Of a stretch of DNA of 54,084 nucleotides, positions 18,127 to 26,450 are shown in pieces. A program made the position numbers and the translations under genes. The notes beneath the pieces were generated by a model, which ran no database searches, was not told the origin of the DNA, and saw nothing but the letters and a program-made list of their open reading frames with translations. The stretch spans positions 4,905-58,988 of the forward strand of contig HF991803.1 of assembly GCA_000431535.1 (NCBI GenBank). Direction: 5' to 3'. This DNA is from Clostridium sp. CAG:678. Lineage in GTDB: Bacteria; Bacillota; Clostridia; Oscillospirales; Acutalibacteraceae. Every line of letters starts with the position of its first letter. The stretch's first letter is position 1.

Positions 18127-18154
18127 AGAATAAAAACCGGCCTGCCTGACGCAA
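18127..18154 (-). promoter_or_regulatory. possible helicase promoter
   Basis: On the minus strand TTGCGT and TATTCT are 16 bases apart, about 30 bases before the ATG. It is the best candidate in a gap that otherwise contains an imperfect hairpin (18173-18214, arms ACCGCC...GGCGGT). Weak. Confidence 0.35.
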
Positions 18155-18218
18155 GCCTAAACAAGCAGATTAAACCGCCCTGCCTGCCGTAATGGTATAT
18201 CGGCAAACAGGCGGTCAA

Positions 18219-18243
18219 AAAAGGGGCGCCGAAAGCACCCCCG
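18219..18243 (-). terminator. intrinsic terminator after the sodium-pump genes
   Basis: On the minus strand a seven-base stem GGGGTGC / GCGCCCC (one G-T pair) with loop TTTCG is followed by six T. It lies 13 bases after the beta-subunit stop codon. Confidence 0.8.
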
Positions 18244-18255
18244 GATCATTTGGTT

Positions 18256-19470
18256 TTACCCAAGAAGCGTAAGCAGAACACCTGCCGCAACGGCAGAGCC
18301 GATCACGCCGGAAACGTTCGGACCCATTGCGTGCATAAGCAGGAAGTTTGTCGGATTTTCCTTTTGCCCTTCTTTCTGGCTGACGCGCGCCGCCATGGGA
18401 ACCGCAGAAACGCCCGCCGAGCCGATGAGCGGATTGACTTTGCCCTTTGTGATCACATACATCAGTTTGCCGAAGAGCACCCCGCCGGCAGTGCCCACCG
18501 AAAACGCAATCAGACCCAGCACGATAACCCCGAGCGACTTTGCGTTTAAGAAACTCTGGGCGCTGGTGGTGGCGCCTACGGACAGACCAAGCATGATTGT
18601 GATGATATTCATCAGTTCGTTCTGCGCCGCCTTGGCGATTCTTTCCGTTCTGCCGCTCTCTTTGAGCAAGTTGCCAAACATCAGCATACCCACAAGTGAA
18701 GCCGCATCCGGCAGCAGCAAGGAAACGATAACCGTAACCATAATGGGGAAAAGTATTTTTTCAAGTTTTGAAACAGGGCGCAGTGTATCCATAACCACGC
18801 TGCGCTCTTTTTTTGTTGTAAGCGCGCGCATGATGGGCGGCTGAATCACCGGCACGAGCGCCATATACGAATAGGCAGCGACCGCGATTGTGCCAAGCAT
18901 TTCCGGCGCAAGCTGAGAAGTTACGAAAATGGCCGTGGGGCCGTCCGCGCCGCCGATAATGGCGATGGAGCCTGCCTCCTGCGGGGTAAATTTCAGCAGG
19001 ATGGCGCCGACATAGGTAAAGAAAATGCCGAGCTGCGCGGCAGCGCCGAGGATAAAGCTGGACGGATTCGCAATCAGGGGCGAAAAATCCGTCATAGCGC
19101 CGATACCCAGAAAGATCAGCGGAGGATAAATACCCGCTTTTACTCCGAAATACAGAAAATCAAGGAGCCCGGGTGTGCACACCTGCCCCGCGTCATTCAC
19201 CATTCTGCCCGCAACAAGATCTATAAAGCCCTGCAGATCATTATACTGCACGGCAAGATTTGCCCCCGGAATATTGGCAAGCAGCATTCCGAAAGCAATC
19301 GGGATCATCAGCAGCGGCTCAAATCCTTTTTTGATGCCGAGCCACAGGAAGAAAAAGGATACACCGATCATAATGAGGTTGAGGTAGCCGCCGTCGGTAA
19401 AGAAAAACGCGTAACCGCTGTTTTTGATGATCTCAACCAGCGCGCCCCAAACGCCCTGTAAAATATCCAT
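18256..19470 (-). CDS. sodium-translocating decarboxylase beta subunit (OadB/GcdB/MmdB family)
   Basis: The integral membrane subunit that decarboxylates carboxybiotin and exports Na+. The 404-residue product is almost wholly hydrophobic with many membrane spans, and carries the family signature [17 protein letters not shown] (conserved Asp of the Na+ site) and [19 protein letters not shown]. The length fits the family. It follows the gamma subunit after a 68-base gap that holds a terminator-like hairpin. The carboxyltransferase (alpha) and biotin carrier are not in the window, so the substrate (oxaloacetate, methylmalonyl-CoA or glutaconyl-CoA) cannot be told. Confidence 0.93.
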   Translation of the reverse strand: MDILQGVWGALVEIIKNSGYAFFFTDGGYLNLIMIGVSFFFLWLGIKKGFEPLLMIPIAFGMLLANIPGANLAVQYNDLQGFIDLVAGRMVNDAGQVCTPGLLDFLYFGVKAGIYPPLIFLGIGAMTDFSPLIANPSSFILGAAAQLGIFFTYVGAILLKFTPQEAGSIAIIGGADGPTAIFVTSQLAPEMLGTIAVAAYSYMALVPVIQPPIMRALTTKKERSVVMDTLRPVSKLEKILFPIMVTVIVSLLLPDAASLVGMLMFGNLLKESGRTERIAKAAQNELMNIITIMLGLSVGATTSAQSFLNAKSLGVIVLGLIAFSVGTAGGVLFGKLMYVITKGKVNPLIGSAGVSAVPMAARVSQKEGQKENPTNFLLMHAMGPNVSGVIGSAVAAGVLLTLLG

Positions 19471-19500
19471 TATAAAAGCCCTCCGTTAAAAAAATGCGTT

Positions 19501-19532
19501 AAAAAACGGGCTGTTGCCGCAAACCCGTTTTC
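19501..19532 (-). terminator. terminator-like hairpin between gamma and beta subunit genes
   Basis: On the minus strand AAAACGGG (19524-19531 complement) pairs with CCCGTTTT followed by TTTTTT, with a 13-base loop that itself contains TTG-CGG-CAA. It lies after the gamma gene and before beta; partial read-through would lower beta relative to gamma. Confidence 0.65.
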
Positions 19533-19538
19533 AGCTTA

Positions 19539-19970
19539 TCAGAAAGGTCTTGTGTTTTCCGCAATTGCCGCGGCAGCCCACGGATTTCTGCCCGCAACAG
19601 TTTTGACCCTGATAGAGCGAATCGTTACCGGCTTTCCGCCCTCTGCCGCATAGACTGCAGCCGCAATCGCCGCAACAATCTCTGCACTGATGCCGTTTTG
19701 AACGGCAGGAGCCGGCGCAGGAGCAGCAAATGCAGCAGGCGCAGCCGCCTGCACAGCAGGGTTGTGATCCTGAACGGATTTTTCACTTTTTGAAACTGCC
19801 TTGCCAAAGCCCTTGAAAATAAGGATAAGCAGGATAAGCACCAGCATAACAATCACGATGCCGGCAATAACAACTTCTGAAGTAAGCACCCAATCAACAC
19901 CTCCGAGATATTCTTTGTATGTTTCCGCCGCAACGGGAAACGCGTTTATATGAAAAATAAGGTTTTGCAT
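19539..19970 (-). CDS. OadG-like sodium-pump decarboxylase gamma subunit
   Basis: Small membrane subunit that holds the decarboxylase complex together. The 143-residue product has one strong membrane segment (about residues 30-52, VVIAGIVIVMLVLILLILIF), an Ala/Pro linker (AAPAAFAAPAPAPAV) and a C-terminal domain ending in IRSIRVKTVAGRNPWAAA, a pattern seen in Clostridial gamma subunits. GGGGGA lies six bases before the ATG at 19970; the longer TTG start at 19994 is less likely because it lies only about ten bases after the -10 box. Its promoter is at 20004-20032. Confidence 0.85.
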   Translation of the reverse strand: MQNLIFHINAFPVAAETYKEYLGGVDWVLTSEVVIAGIVIVMLVLILLILIFKGFGKAVSKSEKSVQDHNPAVQAAAPAAFAAPAPAPAVQNGISAEIVAAIAAAVYAAEGGKPVTIRSIRVKTVAGRNPWAAAAIAENTRPF

Positions 19971-20003
19971 AAACATTCCCCCGAAATCATCCAAATTAGT
20001 AGT

Positions 20004-20032
20004 ATTATAAAACAGATGATTGCGTTTTTCAA
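20004..20032 (-). promoter_or_regulatory. promoter of the sodium-pump genes
   Basis: Minus strand TTGAAA (20027-20032), 17-base spacer, consensus TATAAT (20004-20009). The start site is about 25 bases before the gamma ATG. Confidence 0.75.
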
Positions 20033-20107
20033 CCTTAATTTTTCATTTTTGTTTATTATTTTATAATAATTTGTGAAAACATACACAAAGGAAATGCCCG
20101 GCGGCTA

Positions 20108-20135
20108 TTGATTTATTTTTAAAAAAGTTTATAAT
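20108..20135 (+). promoter_or_regulatory. possible promoter of the 44-residue peptide gene
   Basis: TTGATT (20108-20113), 16-base spacer, consensus TATAAT (20130-20135), with the ATG 55 bases downstream. Moderate, because the region is AT-rich. Confidence 0.5.
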
Positions 20136-20190
20136 ATTATTAGCGAAAAAAAGCAAAATAAACCTTTGCTGTTTAACGGAGGTGCGCAGA

Positions 20191-20325
20191 ATGAAAAAAG
20201 AAACGCTGATCATAGCCATTCTGGTGGCGCTGATTATTTTATGGATCACCGAAACCATCGGAATGAAAAAAACATCGCGCCTGCTGAGCGGTGCCATTGA
20301 TATCGGATTCTCTCTTTTAAGATAG
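20191..20325 (+). CDS. 44-residue single-span membrane peptide
   Basis: Family not recognised. The ATG is preceded by ACGGAGGTG at seven bases, a near-ideal ribosome site, and has a promoter upstream and a strong terminator downstream (20392-20425), which together support a real gene. The peptide starts MKKETLIIAILVALIILWIT, giving one membrane segment at about residues 5-20, then a basic amphipathic stretch (GMKKTSRLLSGAIDIGFSLLR). It is divergent from the sodium-pump gamma gene. Small membrane peptides of this kind may regulate a larger membrane complex or act as a toxin; the sequence does not decide. Confidence 0.65.
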   Translation: MKKETLIIAILVALIILWITETIGMKKTSRLLSGAIDIGFSLLR

Positions 20326-20391
20326 TTTTAAATTTTTAACAGTTAAAAACGCCGCGGCAAACGCCCGGCTGTTTGCGCTGCAACCAAAAGT

Positions 20392-20425
20392 AAAACTCCG
20401 GCTGAATTCCAGCCGGAGTTTTTTT
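20392..20425 (+). terminator. intrinsic terminator (plus strand)
   Basis: A 12-bp perfect stem AAAACTCCGGCT / AGCCGGAGTTTT, loop GAATTCC, then a T-run. It ends the short peptide transcript and can also act from the other side. Confidence 0.88.
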
Positions 20426-20444
20426 CTTTATAAACGCCCCGTGC

Positions 20445-20477
20445 AAAAGCCGCAGACGATGTTTACGATCTGCGGCT
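20445..20477 (-). terminator. terminator of the ABC transporter operon
   Basis: On the minus strand a nine-base perfect stem AGCCGCAGA / TCTGCGGCT with a 12-base loop is followed by TTTTGC, just after the last gene of the operon. It faces the plus-strand terminator at 20392-20425. Confidence 0.7.
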
Positions 20478-20488
20478 CCGGCACCGGA

Positions 20489-22528
20489 TCAGGTCAGATC
20501 CAGCGTTAAAATAGCGCTGTCTCTGGTTTCCGGGCTTTGCAGCAGATGCATGGCGTTTTCATCCTGCACCGTAATATAAACGCTGTATCCCACTTCCGGA
20601 TAAACCGGGAATTTCTTAGGATCCGATAACATATCAGAACCTGCAAGAGAAACGTAATCATACTTTTCTTTTGGCGTCATGGCGCGCAGCTGCGCTTTCT
20701 GTTCTTCCGGAAGTTCAGGATTAATACAGCAAACGGTGAGCGTGGCGCCTGTAGCGGAGCCGTAATAAAATACGTCATCCTCTTCTTTGGTTCTGTCCTC
20801 GGCAAGAACGTCACGGATCTGCTCCCACTCCGCCGCAGGCAAAACATAGCTTTGATCCGCAACGGAGGTTTCCTCTTCTCCTGTTACAATTTGGTAAACC
20901 GTGGCTTCCACATAAAGCACATCGTTGATATCAACGGCAAACGCATCTTCCTGCATAACCGCCTCTTTATTCTTAAATGCGGCAAGGAACTGATGCCACA
21001 GATCATAATCCGGGGATTTAATGGCGTAAGACCTGTATACCGTTCTGCCGTTTTTCAGTTTATATGCAAGGGAGCAGTTGATCCGGTCGCCGATAAAATA
21101 ATCTTCCTCATTGACCGTAACGCCATCCACGGCAGAGGGATCGGACACAGCCGCCGTTGTTGCCTGCGGCACATCATTTTCAGAACCTGCCGGCAGCAGA
21201 TCGTTTACATTTTCCGCACCGTTGGCGGATGTATTTCGGATCACTTTATCCGAAACGGCAAGGGTGTGGAAATCCACAACCGTTTGTATATTCTGCGGCT
21301 CGGTAAGCGTTGCCCGGCGGGCTTCTGCCGTGCTGCCGTTCAGAATCTGCATAATATAATCCAGCGAAACGCTGTTGTAGGAATCATAGCCGTCATATTC
21401 CGTAATGGTAACACTTTCCACCTCATCCGCTTCCGGAACATATTTTACATAAGAGGACGAATTGGAAAAGTAAATGCCCACCGTGAGCACAAGACAGATC
21501 CCCGTTACCGCGCCGAAGAGAACACCTGTTTTCTTGGTGAAAACCTTTTTGCGGCGAACCTGAACGGCACTGAACAGCGCCGCGCACACAAACGCAGTAA
21601 TCACACCGGTAACAATGGTTACGAGCAGATTTTCCGAGGCGCCGAAATACAGGAATCCGGACGCCACAAACAGCGCCATCAGCAGATATTTTATAAGGGA
21701 ACCGCCCTGACCGCTTTCCGCGATCTCCGCTTTTCTGCGTTTAAAGGAGAGAAGGCCGGCAAGATACATACCCAAACATTCGGCAAGCGCCACAACGGAC
21801 ATGAAAATGCACATACCGTCCGCCGGCTCCTTAAGCAGCATGGCCGCCACGCCAACCGGCGTTATGCTTGCAAAATCAAACAAACTTACCATAACCCCCC
21901 AGATGGAATTGATTCTGGAGGCAACGCCGATCAGCAGTACCGGCACGGAAAAGATGCATATAAACACCAGCACAGCATATTGCAGCCATTTGCCGGAGAC
22001 CGCGGCGCACATCGTGCAGGCGGAATAACCTGCAAGGAGAGACGCAAGCAGCGTCAGCAACGGCTTTAAAACTTCTGCCGTTAGAATTATATACGTTACT
22101 TTTCCCTCCGGATTGGCAGCGGAAATAATGCCGGCAGTGGCGGAAAATACCGCAACGGAAACCGCGATCAGCAAGGCGATTGCCGTTAAGCCGAACAGAA
22201 AGTTTGCATGGTAAAGATGACTTCTTTTAAACGGCATGGCAAAGTGATAATCGCACGCCCTGCGGCTGAAATACGCGTTAAACATCACGCCGACGGAAAT
22301 GGCGCTGTACACAGCGGCTATAAACAAAACCGCAGAACCCCACATCATAACGCCGTAGGAAATATCATTATCGTAGCCGTAATAGCCGGTGCAGTAAAAC
22401 AGCGCATAGATCACAGACACAATGGCAGACACCGCCGCGGCGATCAGCGCGCCGGGAAGCTGGCGGCGTGCCGTTGCCGTGAACGCAGCGGAAAAAACGC
22501 CTTTAACTGAATAATTTGTTGATTTCAT
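20489..22528 (-). CDS. ABC transporter permease with large soluble domain (YtrC/YtrD-like)
   Basis: Membrane partner of the ATPase encoded just upstream. The 679-residue product has about eight N-terminal membrane segments (residues 25 to about 310), two further spans (about 285-355), and a large extracellular domain of about 300 residues with no known fold seen. The MPFKRSHLYHANFLFG segment after the second span is typical of ABC-2 permeases of Clostridia. The frame continues upstream to 22588, but the ATG at 22528 begins MKSTNYSVKGVF and overlaps the ATPase 3' end by 26 bases, which suggests coupled translation. In the Bacillus ytr operon two permeases (YtrC, YtrD) fill this role. Confidence 0.8.
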   Translation of the reverse strand: MKSTNYSVKGVFSAAFTATARRQLPGALIAAAVSAIVSVIYALFYCTGYYGYDNDISYGVMMWGSAVLFIAAVYSAISVGVMFNAYFSRRACDYHFAMPFKRSHLYHANFLFGLTAIALLIAVSVAVFSATAGIISAANPEGKVTYIILTAEVLKPLLTLLASLLAGYSACTMCAAVSGKWLQYAVLVFICIFSVPVLLIGVASRINSIWGVMVSLFDFASITPVGVAAMLLKEPADGMCIFMSVVALAECLGMYLAGLLSFKRRKAEIAESGQGGSLIKYLLMALFVASGFLYFGASENLLVTIVTGVITAFVCAALFSAVQVRRKKVFTKKTGVLFGAVTGICLVLTVGIYFSNSSSYVKYVPEADEVESVTITEYDGYDSYNSVSLDYIMQILNGSTAEARRATLTEPQNIQTVVDFHTLAVSDKVIRNTSANGAENVNDLLPAGSENDVPQATTAAVSDPSAVDGVTVNEEDYFIGDRINCSLAYKLKNGRTVYRSYAIKSPDYDLWHQFLAAFKNKEAVMQEDAFAVDINDVLYVEATVYQIVTGEEETSVADQSYVLPAAEWEQIRDVLAEDRTKEEDDVFYYGSATGATLTVCCINPELPEEQKAQLRAMTPKEKYDYVSLAGSDMLSDPKKFPVYPEVGYSVYITVQDENAMHLLQSPETRDSAILTLDLT

Positions 22529-23402
22529 AACCTGCGCCCTCCATTTCACTGATAAACAATTCCTCCAGGGTGAGCGGAAGCGCCTCAAAAAATACGGGCG
22601 CCTTGGATTCTATAACCCGCCTTATATCCTCTTCCTCACCTTTGACGGTAAGCTGGATCATTTTACCCTGATGGGCTTCATTTACAATCTTGAGCTGAGG
22701 TCTGATCGCCTCAAAATCCGCTTTAGGCATCACGAACTGCACGCGGAAGATGCCTGCGGATTCGCCGTCTATATCCTTTTCCAGCAGCACGCCGCCCTGA
22801 TGGAGAAGACCAATGTGATCGCAAAAGCCCTCCAGTTCCCTCAGATTATGGCTGGCGATCACAACGGTGGCATGCATAACGGAAATATATTCGATCAAGA
22901 TCTTTTTCACCAGTTCGCGTATAACCGGATCCAGTCCGTCAAAAATCTCATCAAACAAAACGTACTTCGGCGCATGGGAAAGAGCCAGGATGATAGCCGC
23001 CTGCCTTTGCATGCCTTTGCTCATGGAAGAGATCTTCTGATTTGCCGATATGGGGAAAACGCTTTTCAGATTTGCATACCTTGTATCGTCCCACCCGGAA
23101 TACGCGCGTTTGTAATATTTTGCAAAGGAATCCAGCGTTGCGCCCGGATAAAAATACGGAAAATCAGAAACGAACGCGGTGTTGTTTTTTACGTTCAGAT
23201 TTTCAAAAGGCGTTTCGCCGTCCAGATACGCATTGCCGCCGTCCGCCTGATAAATACCGGCAAGCACTCTTAACAGCGTGCTCTTGCCTGCTCCGTTTGA
23301 ACCCACCAGCCCAAAAACAGAACTGTCCGATATACGAAACGAAACGTGGTCCAGCGCCTTTGTGCCGCCGAAGTTTTTGGTTAATTCCTTAATTTCGATC
23401 AT
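22503..23402 (-). CDS. ABC transporter ATP-binding protein (YtrB-like)
   Basis: Powers the permease encoded directly downstream. The 299-residue product has GSNGAGKST (Walker A, about 35-43), a variant signature MSKGMQRQAA instead of LSGGQ, FDEIFDGLD (Walker B) and the H-loop ASHNLRELEG. About 90 C-terminal residues follow the nucleotide-binding domain, as in YtrB. The ATG at 23402 follows GGGAGG by seven bases and overlaps the gntR stop codon as ATGA, tying the two genes together. An ATPase right after a YtrA-type GntR regulator is the standard arrangement. Confidence 0.9.
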   Translation of the reverse strand: MIEIKELTKNFGGTKALDHVSFRISDSSVFGLVGSNGAGKSTLLRVLAGIYQADGGNAYLDGETPFENLNVKNNTAFVSDFPYFYPGATLDSFAKYYKRAYSGWDDTRYANLKSVFPISANQKISSMSKGMQRQAAIILALSHAPKYVLFDEIFDGLDPVIRELVKKILIEYISVMHATVVIASHNLRELEGFCDHIGLLHQGGVLLEKDIDGESAGIFRVQFVMPKADFEAIRPQLKIVNEAHQGKMIQLTVKGEEEDIRRVIESKAPVFFEALPLTLEELFISEMEGAGYEINKLFS

Positions 23403-23761
23403 GATCTTCCCTCCCAAACAGAATTGACGATATGGATAACCTCATTTTTATCCATGCCGGCGTTTTTGGCATCCTCCAGTGCGGATGTGAGGATTTTTTC
23501 CGTCTCCCGGTGGATAACGGAAAGATCCGTTTTATTGACGAACACGCCTTTTCCCGGAGAAGTGTAGATCACGCCGTGCTGCTCCAGATTTTTATATGCT
23601 TTTGAAACCGTGTTGGGATTGATTGAAAGCTCTGTTGCAAGCGCGCGGACGGACGGCAGCGGACTGTCCGCCTCATACACGCCCAGATTGATATATTTCA
23701 CGATCTCCTTTTCAAGCTGAACGTAGATCGGCTCACGGCTTCTTGAATCAAGCGAAAACAT
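23399..23761 (-). CDS. GntR family regulator, YtrA subfamily
   Basis: DNA-binding repressor, usually of its own ABC transporter operon and often released by cell-wall-active compounds. The 120-residue product is short, as in YtrA: winged helix at about 10-80 with EIVKYINLGVY, LPSVRALATELSINPNTVSKAY (helix-turn-helix) and GVIYTSPGKGVFV, then a short helical dimerisation tail. There is no effector-binding domain. ATG at 23761 is chosen over an adjacent in-frame TTG. It lies in the middle of the operon, 21 bases after the FtsX-type permease gene, while the likely operator is at the operon promoter (27213-27237). Confidence 0.92.
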   Translation of the reverse strand: MFSLDSRSREPIYVQLEKEIVKYINLGVYEADSPLPSVRALATELSINPNTVSKAYKNLEQHGVIYTSPGKGVFVNKTDLSVIHRETEKILTSALEDAKNAGMDKNEVIHIVNSVWEGRS

Positions 23762-23782
23762 CAAATCACATCACCTGCCAAC

Positions 23783-25120
23783 TTATTCATTGTGTATTGC
23801 TTTAAGGGCACTGACCTTAACCGCCCTGTTTGCGGGCGAAATGCCCGAAACGATGCCGATGATAACGGAAAACCCAATGCCGAGCAGCACCAGCCAAACG
23901 GGAACCGAAGAAACCGTTATATCTGCGGAAGCATCACCGGCAAGGGAGCCGATCACGGCATCCGCCGCAAGATTTGCGATAAATGAAACAATAATGCTGA
24001 TCACCACGCCAATCACGCCGCCGATCAGCCCGATCATGCCTGCCTCGCACAAAAACACAGCTTTGATATCGGCAATATCACAGCCGATCACTTTCATAAC
24101 GCCGATCTCCTTTGTGCGCTCATACACGGCCATGATCATCGTATTGCTGATGCCGAACGCCGCCACAAGCATGGATACGGCGCCGATTGCCCCGAGCACA
24201 AGCTGCACGGCTGCCATGGTGCGTTTGGTGCTGTTGATATCATCCTCGTTCGAATAGGTTGCAAGGCCGGACGCGCCGATTGCCTGCTGCACAGCGGTTA
24301 CATATTTCACATCATCCGCATACACATAGATCTCCGAATATTCCGGCGGCGTATTGGGCTTTGCGTTCAGCGCGTTATACTCGCGCAGAAGTTTTTGCGC
24401 GGCTTTCATATCCATAAAGATGGTATTGGAAGTATCCATGCCCGAACTGCCGGGTGAATCAATGACGCCGGCAACGCGAATGCGCTGCGGCTGCACGGAG
24501 GAAGAACTCTGCCCGTCTGCGGAATCGCCGCCTGACGGAGAAATAGAAAACGAGTCCGAAAGCGGCTTGATCTCGCAATCCGTGATCTTGCCGTCCGCAT
24601 CAGAATCATATTTCACGGAGTTTCCGTTGCTGTCCGTAAAATTCACAACGGCTCTGTCGCCGAAATACACGGTATACGTATCCGCCGAAGGAATGATCTC
24701 ACTTCCGGAGGCGGTAATGCCGAGATCGGCAAACTGATCAAAATCCACTGCGGTAATACTGCCGCCGGTATAGGAATACCTGCCGCGGGTGATCTTTGCG
24801 TATTCCGTCATGTTCACAACGGGCATTACTGTTTTTACATGCTCTATGCTTTCGATATACTCCACAGCACGGTCATCCAAAGGCGGCTGTTTTACATTCG
24901 GATCATCCGCAGCGGCAGCGTTTTTATAAACGCTGATCCTGGTTGCGGACGCGGAATTCTGATACTGCTGCGTAACTGTATTGTTGATCCCCACGCCTAT
25001 GGAGATCATGATTACAATGGCGCAGGTTCCGATCACAACGCCCATAACTGTCAGCTTTGTGCGCGAGCGCCGCCCTTTGAGGTTGCGCAGCGCCATGGCA
25101 AAAATATCAGATCTCTTCAT
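23783..25120 (-). CDS. FtsX/MacB-type ABC permease (YtrF-like)
   Basis: Membrane component of a MacB-type ABC transporter or mechanotransmission complex. The 445-residue product has one N-terminal membrane segment (about 23-45), a large extracellular domain (about 46-310), and three C-terminal spans with the FtsX signature MAVYERTKEIGVMKVIGC followed by IRAVFL-like helix and SALKAIHNE at the end. An in-frame GTG at 25132 overlaps the ribosome site; ATG at 25120, after GAGGAG, starts MKRSDIFAMALRNLKGRR, normal for the family. It overlaps the preceding gene by 14 bases. Its ATPase partner is two genes upstream. Confidence 0.88.
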   Translation of the reverse strand: MKRSDIFAMALRNLKGRRSRTKLTVMGVVIGTCAIVIMISIGVGINNTVTQQYQNSASATRISVYKNAAAADDPNVKQPPLDDRAVEYIESIEHVKTVMPVVNMTEYAKITRGRYSYTGGSITAVDFDQFADLGITASGSEIIPSADTYTVYFGDRAVVNFTDSNGNSVKYDSDADGKITDCEIKPLSDSFSISPSGGDSADGQSSSSVQPQRIRVAGVIDSPGSSGMDTSNTIFMDMKAAQKLLREYNALNAKPNTPPEYSEIYVYADDVKYVTAVQQAIGASGLATYSNEDDINSTKRTMAAVQLVLGAIGAVSMLVAAFGISNTMIMAVYERTKEIGVMKVIGCDIADIKAVFLCEAGMIGLIGGVIGVVISIIVSFIANLAADAVIGSLAGDASADITVSSVPVWLVLLGIGFSVIIGIVSGISPANRAVKVSALKAIHNE

Positions 25121-26438
25121 CAGGCTCCTCACCGCCTTTTTTTGATTTTCTGCGCTTTACCACAAGAAGCACAACCACAAGAATCACAACCGCGAGCACC
25201 GCGCCGATCAGATAAAACAGCGTATAATCGCCCTCGCCCTGCGTTACTTCATTCTGCGCCTGAAGTTCGGCATACGGATCTTCCTGCTGCTGCGCCGTTA
25301 CGGAAAAATCCTTAGAAACGGATTTGGGTTCCCCTGCGTCATTTTCATAATCAAAAACAAGCGTCAGATTCTGCGCGCCGGCTTGTTTAAACGTAACGGG
25401 CAGCGTGTAATTGCTTGCAAACTGGCCGCCAGCCTCTATATTGCCGATATAAGCGGACGTGAGTTCGTTTCCGTCTGCGTCCAGCAGCTTTACCCAGCCG
25501 TTTGCTATGGCGCTTTTACCGCTGTTAATCACGCTAAAGGCGCAGTCCTGCTCCTGATTTACAGGAACGCTCTGCCCGGAGAGCACGATCTGACCAAACG
25601 CAACGCTTTCCGGCTGCTGCACACGCACGCTCATGGAAAGCTCTGCGCTTTGGGATACTTTTTCGCCGCCGTCAAAATATTCATAAGATACAGAAACCGT
25701 TACAGGATATACGCCCGACGCTGCCGCGCCGGCGCATTTCATTTTTTTAGAGAAACGCAGTTCGGAAGAGAGCTTTTCGGCGTAATCCGTATCCGTAGCG
25801 CCGTCCGGCACAAAAACTTCGCCGCCGGAAAGTTTTACAACTACATTTTGAACGGCAATCTTTTTAGATGTGTTTTTAAGCGTAAAATTCAGATCAAACA
25901 CCGCGCCGCCGCTGACATAGTCGCCGCCGTAAGAATAATTTGAAATCAGGATCTGCGGCGTAAGGGACGCCGATACAGCGGACTGGGAAACATGCACGCT
26001 GTAATTGATCTCCGCCGTGCCGGAAAGTTTTTCGCCGCCGTCAAAATATTCATAGGTTGCGCTCAGCGCAACGGGATAAACGCCGCCTGCCGCCTGCGGG
26101 CTGCAATAAAAGGTTTTGGAAAAGGAATACGTTGCGTTTTTGGCAATCTTATCCGCATAAACAGAATCGCTGCCGCCGTTTACAATCAGTGCCTCGCCGC
26201 CGGAAAGGCGGATATTCACATTCCTTACATCAAGCACCGAACTGGTGTTTTTGATCTTAAAATCCAGTTTTACCGTCTCTCCGGGAGACACGCTGCTTTT
26301 ATCTGCCGTAAATCCGGCTGCGATCAGCGCCGGGCTGAGGTTCTGAGACGGCTGCGGCTCTGCGCCGAAAGAAAGCACGGGGATGAAAACAAGAATAAGC
26401 GCCGCCAGCAATGCCGTGATCGTTGAAAGTTTTTTCAT
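25107..26438 (-). CDS. surface-anchored protein with repeated CARDB/COG1361-like beta domains
   Basis: Secreted, membrane-anchored protein inside a Ytr-like ABC operon. The 443-residue product has a signal peptide (residues 1-25), two near-duplicate beta-sandwich domains (about 40-155 and 170-290) that share KLSGGEALIV/KLSGGEVFVP, SGVYPVTVSVSYEYFDGGEKV and KNTS patterns, a third shorter beta domain (about 295-395), and a C-terminal membrane helix with a basic stop (KRRKSKKGG). The repeats resemble the CARDB/COG1361 domains of cell-surface proteins. It could capture a ligand for the FtsX-type permease, whose gene it overlaps by 14 bases. Bacillus ytr has no such gene. Confidence 0.8.
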   Translation of the reverse strand: MKKLSTITALLAALILVFIPVLSFGAEPQPSQNLSPALIAAGFTADKSSVSPGETVKLDFKIKNTSSVLDVRNVNIRLSGGEALIVNGGSDSVYADKIAKNATYSFSKTFYCSPQAAGGVYPVALSATYEYFDGGEKLSGTAEINYSVHVSQSAVSASLTPQILISNYSYGGDYVSGGAVFDLNFTLKNTSKKIAVQNVVVKLSGGEVFVPDGATDTDYAEKLSSELRFSKKMKCAGAAASGVYPVTVSVSYEYFDGGEKVSQSAELSMSVRVQQPESVAFGQIVLSGQSVPVNQEQDCAFSVINSGKSAIANGWVKLLDADGNELTSAYIGNIEAGGQFASNYTLPVTFKQAGAQNLTLVFDYENDAGEPKSVSKDFSVTAQQQEDPYAELQAQNEVTQGEGDYTLFYLIGAVLAVVILVVVLLVVKRRKSKKGGEEPDEEI

Positions 26439-26450
26439 GGTATTCTCCTT

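Noticed and set aside
20061-20297. 78-codon open frame on the minus strand
   Set aside because: No ribosome site; it overlaps the better supported 44-residue peptide on the plus strand and the sodium-pump promoter.
20852-22069. 405-codon open frame on the plus strand
   Set aside because: Shadow of the ABC permease; Arg/His/Asn-rich translation with no membrane or enzyme pattern.
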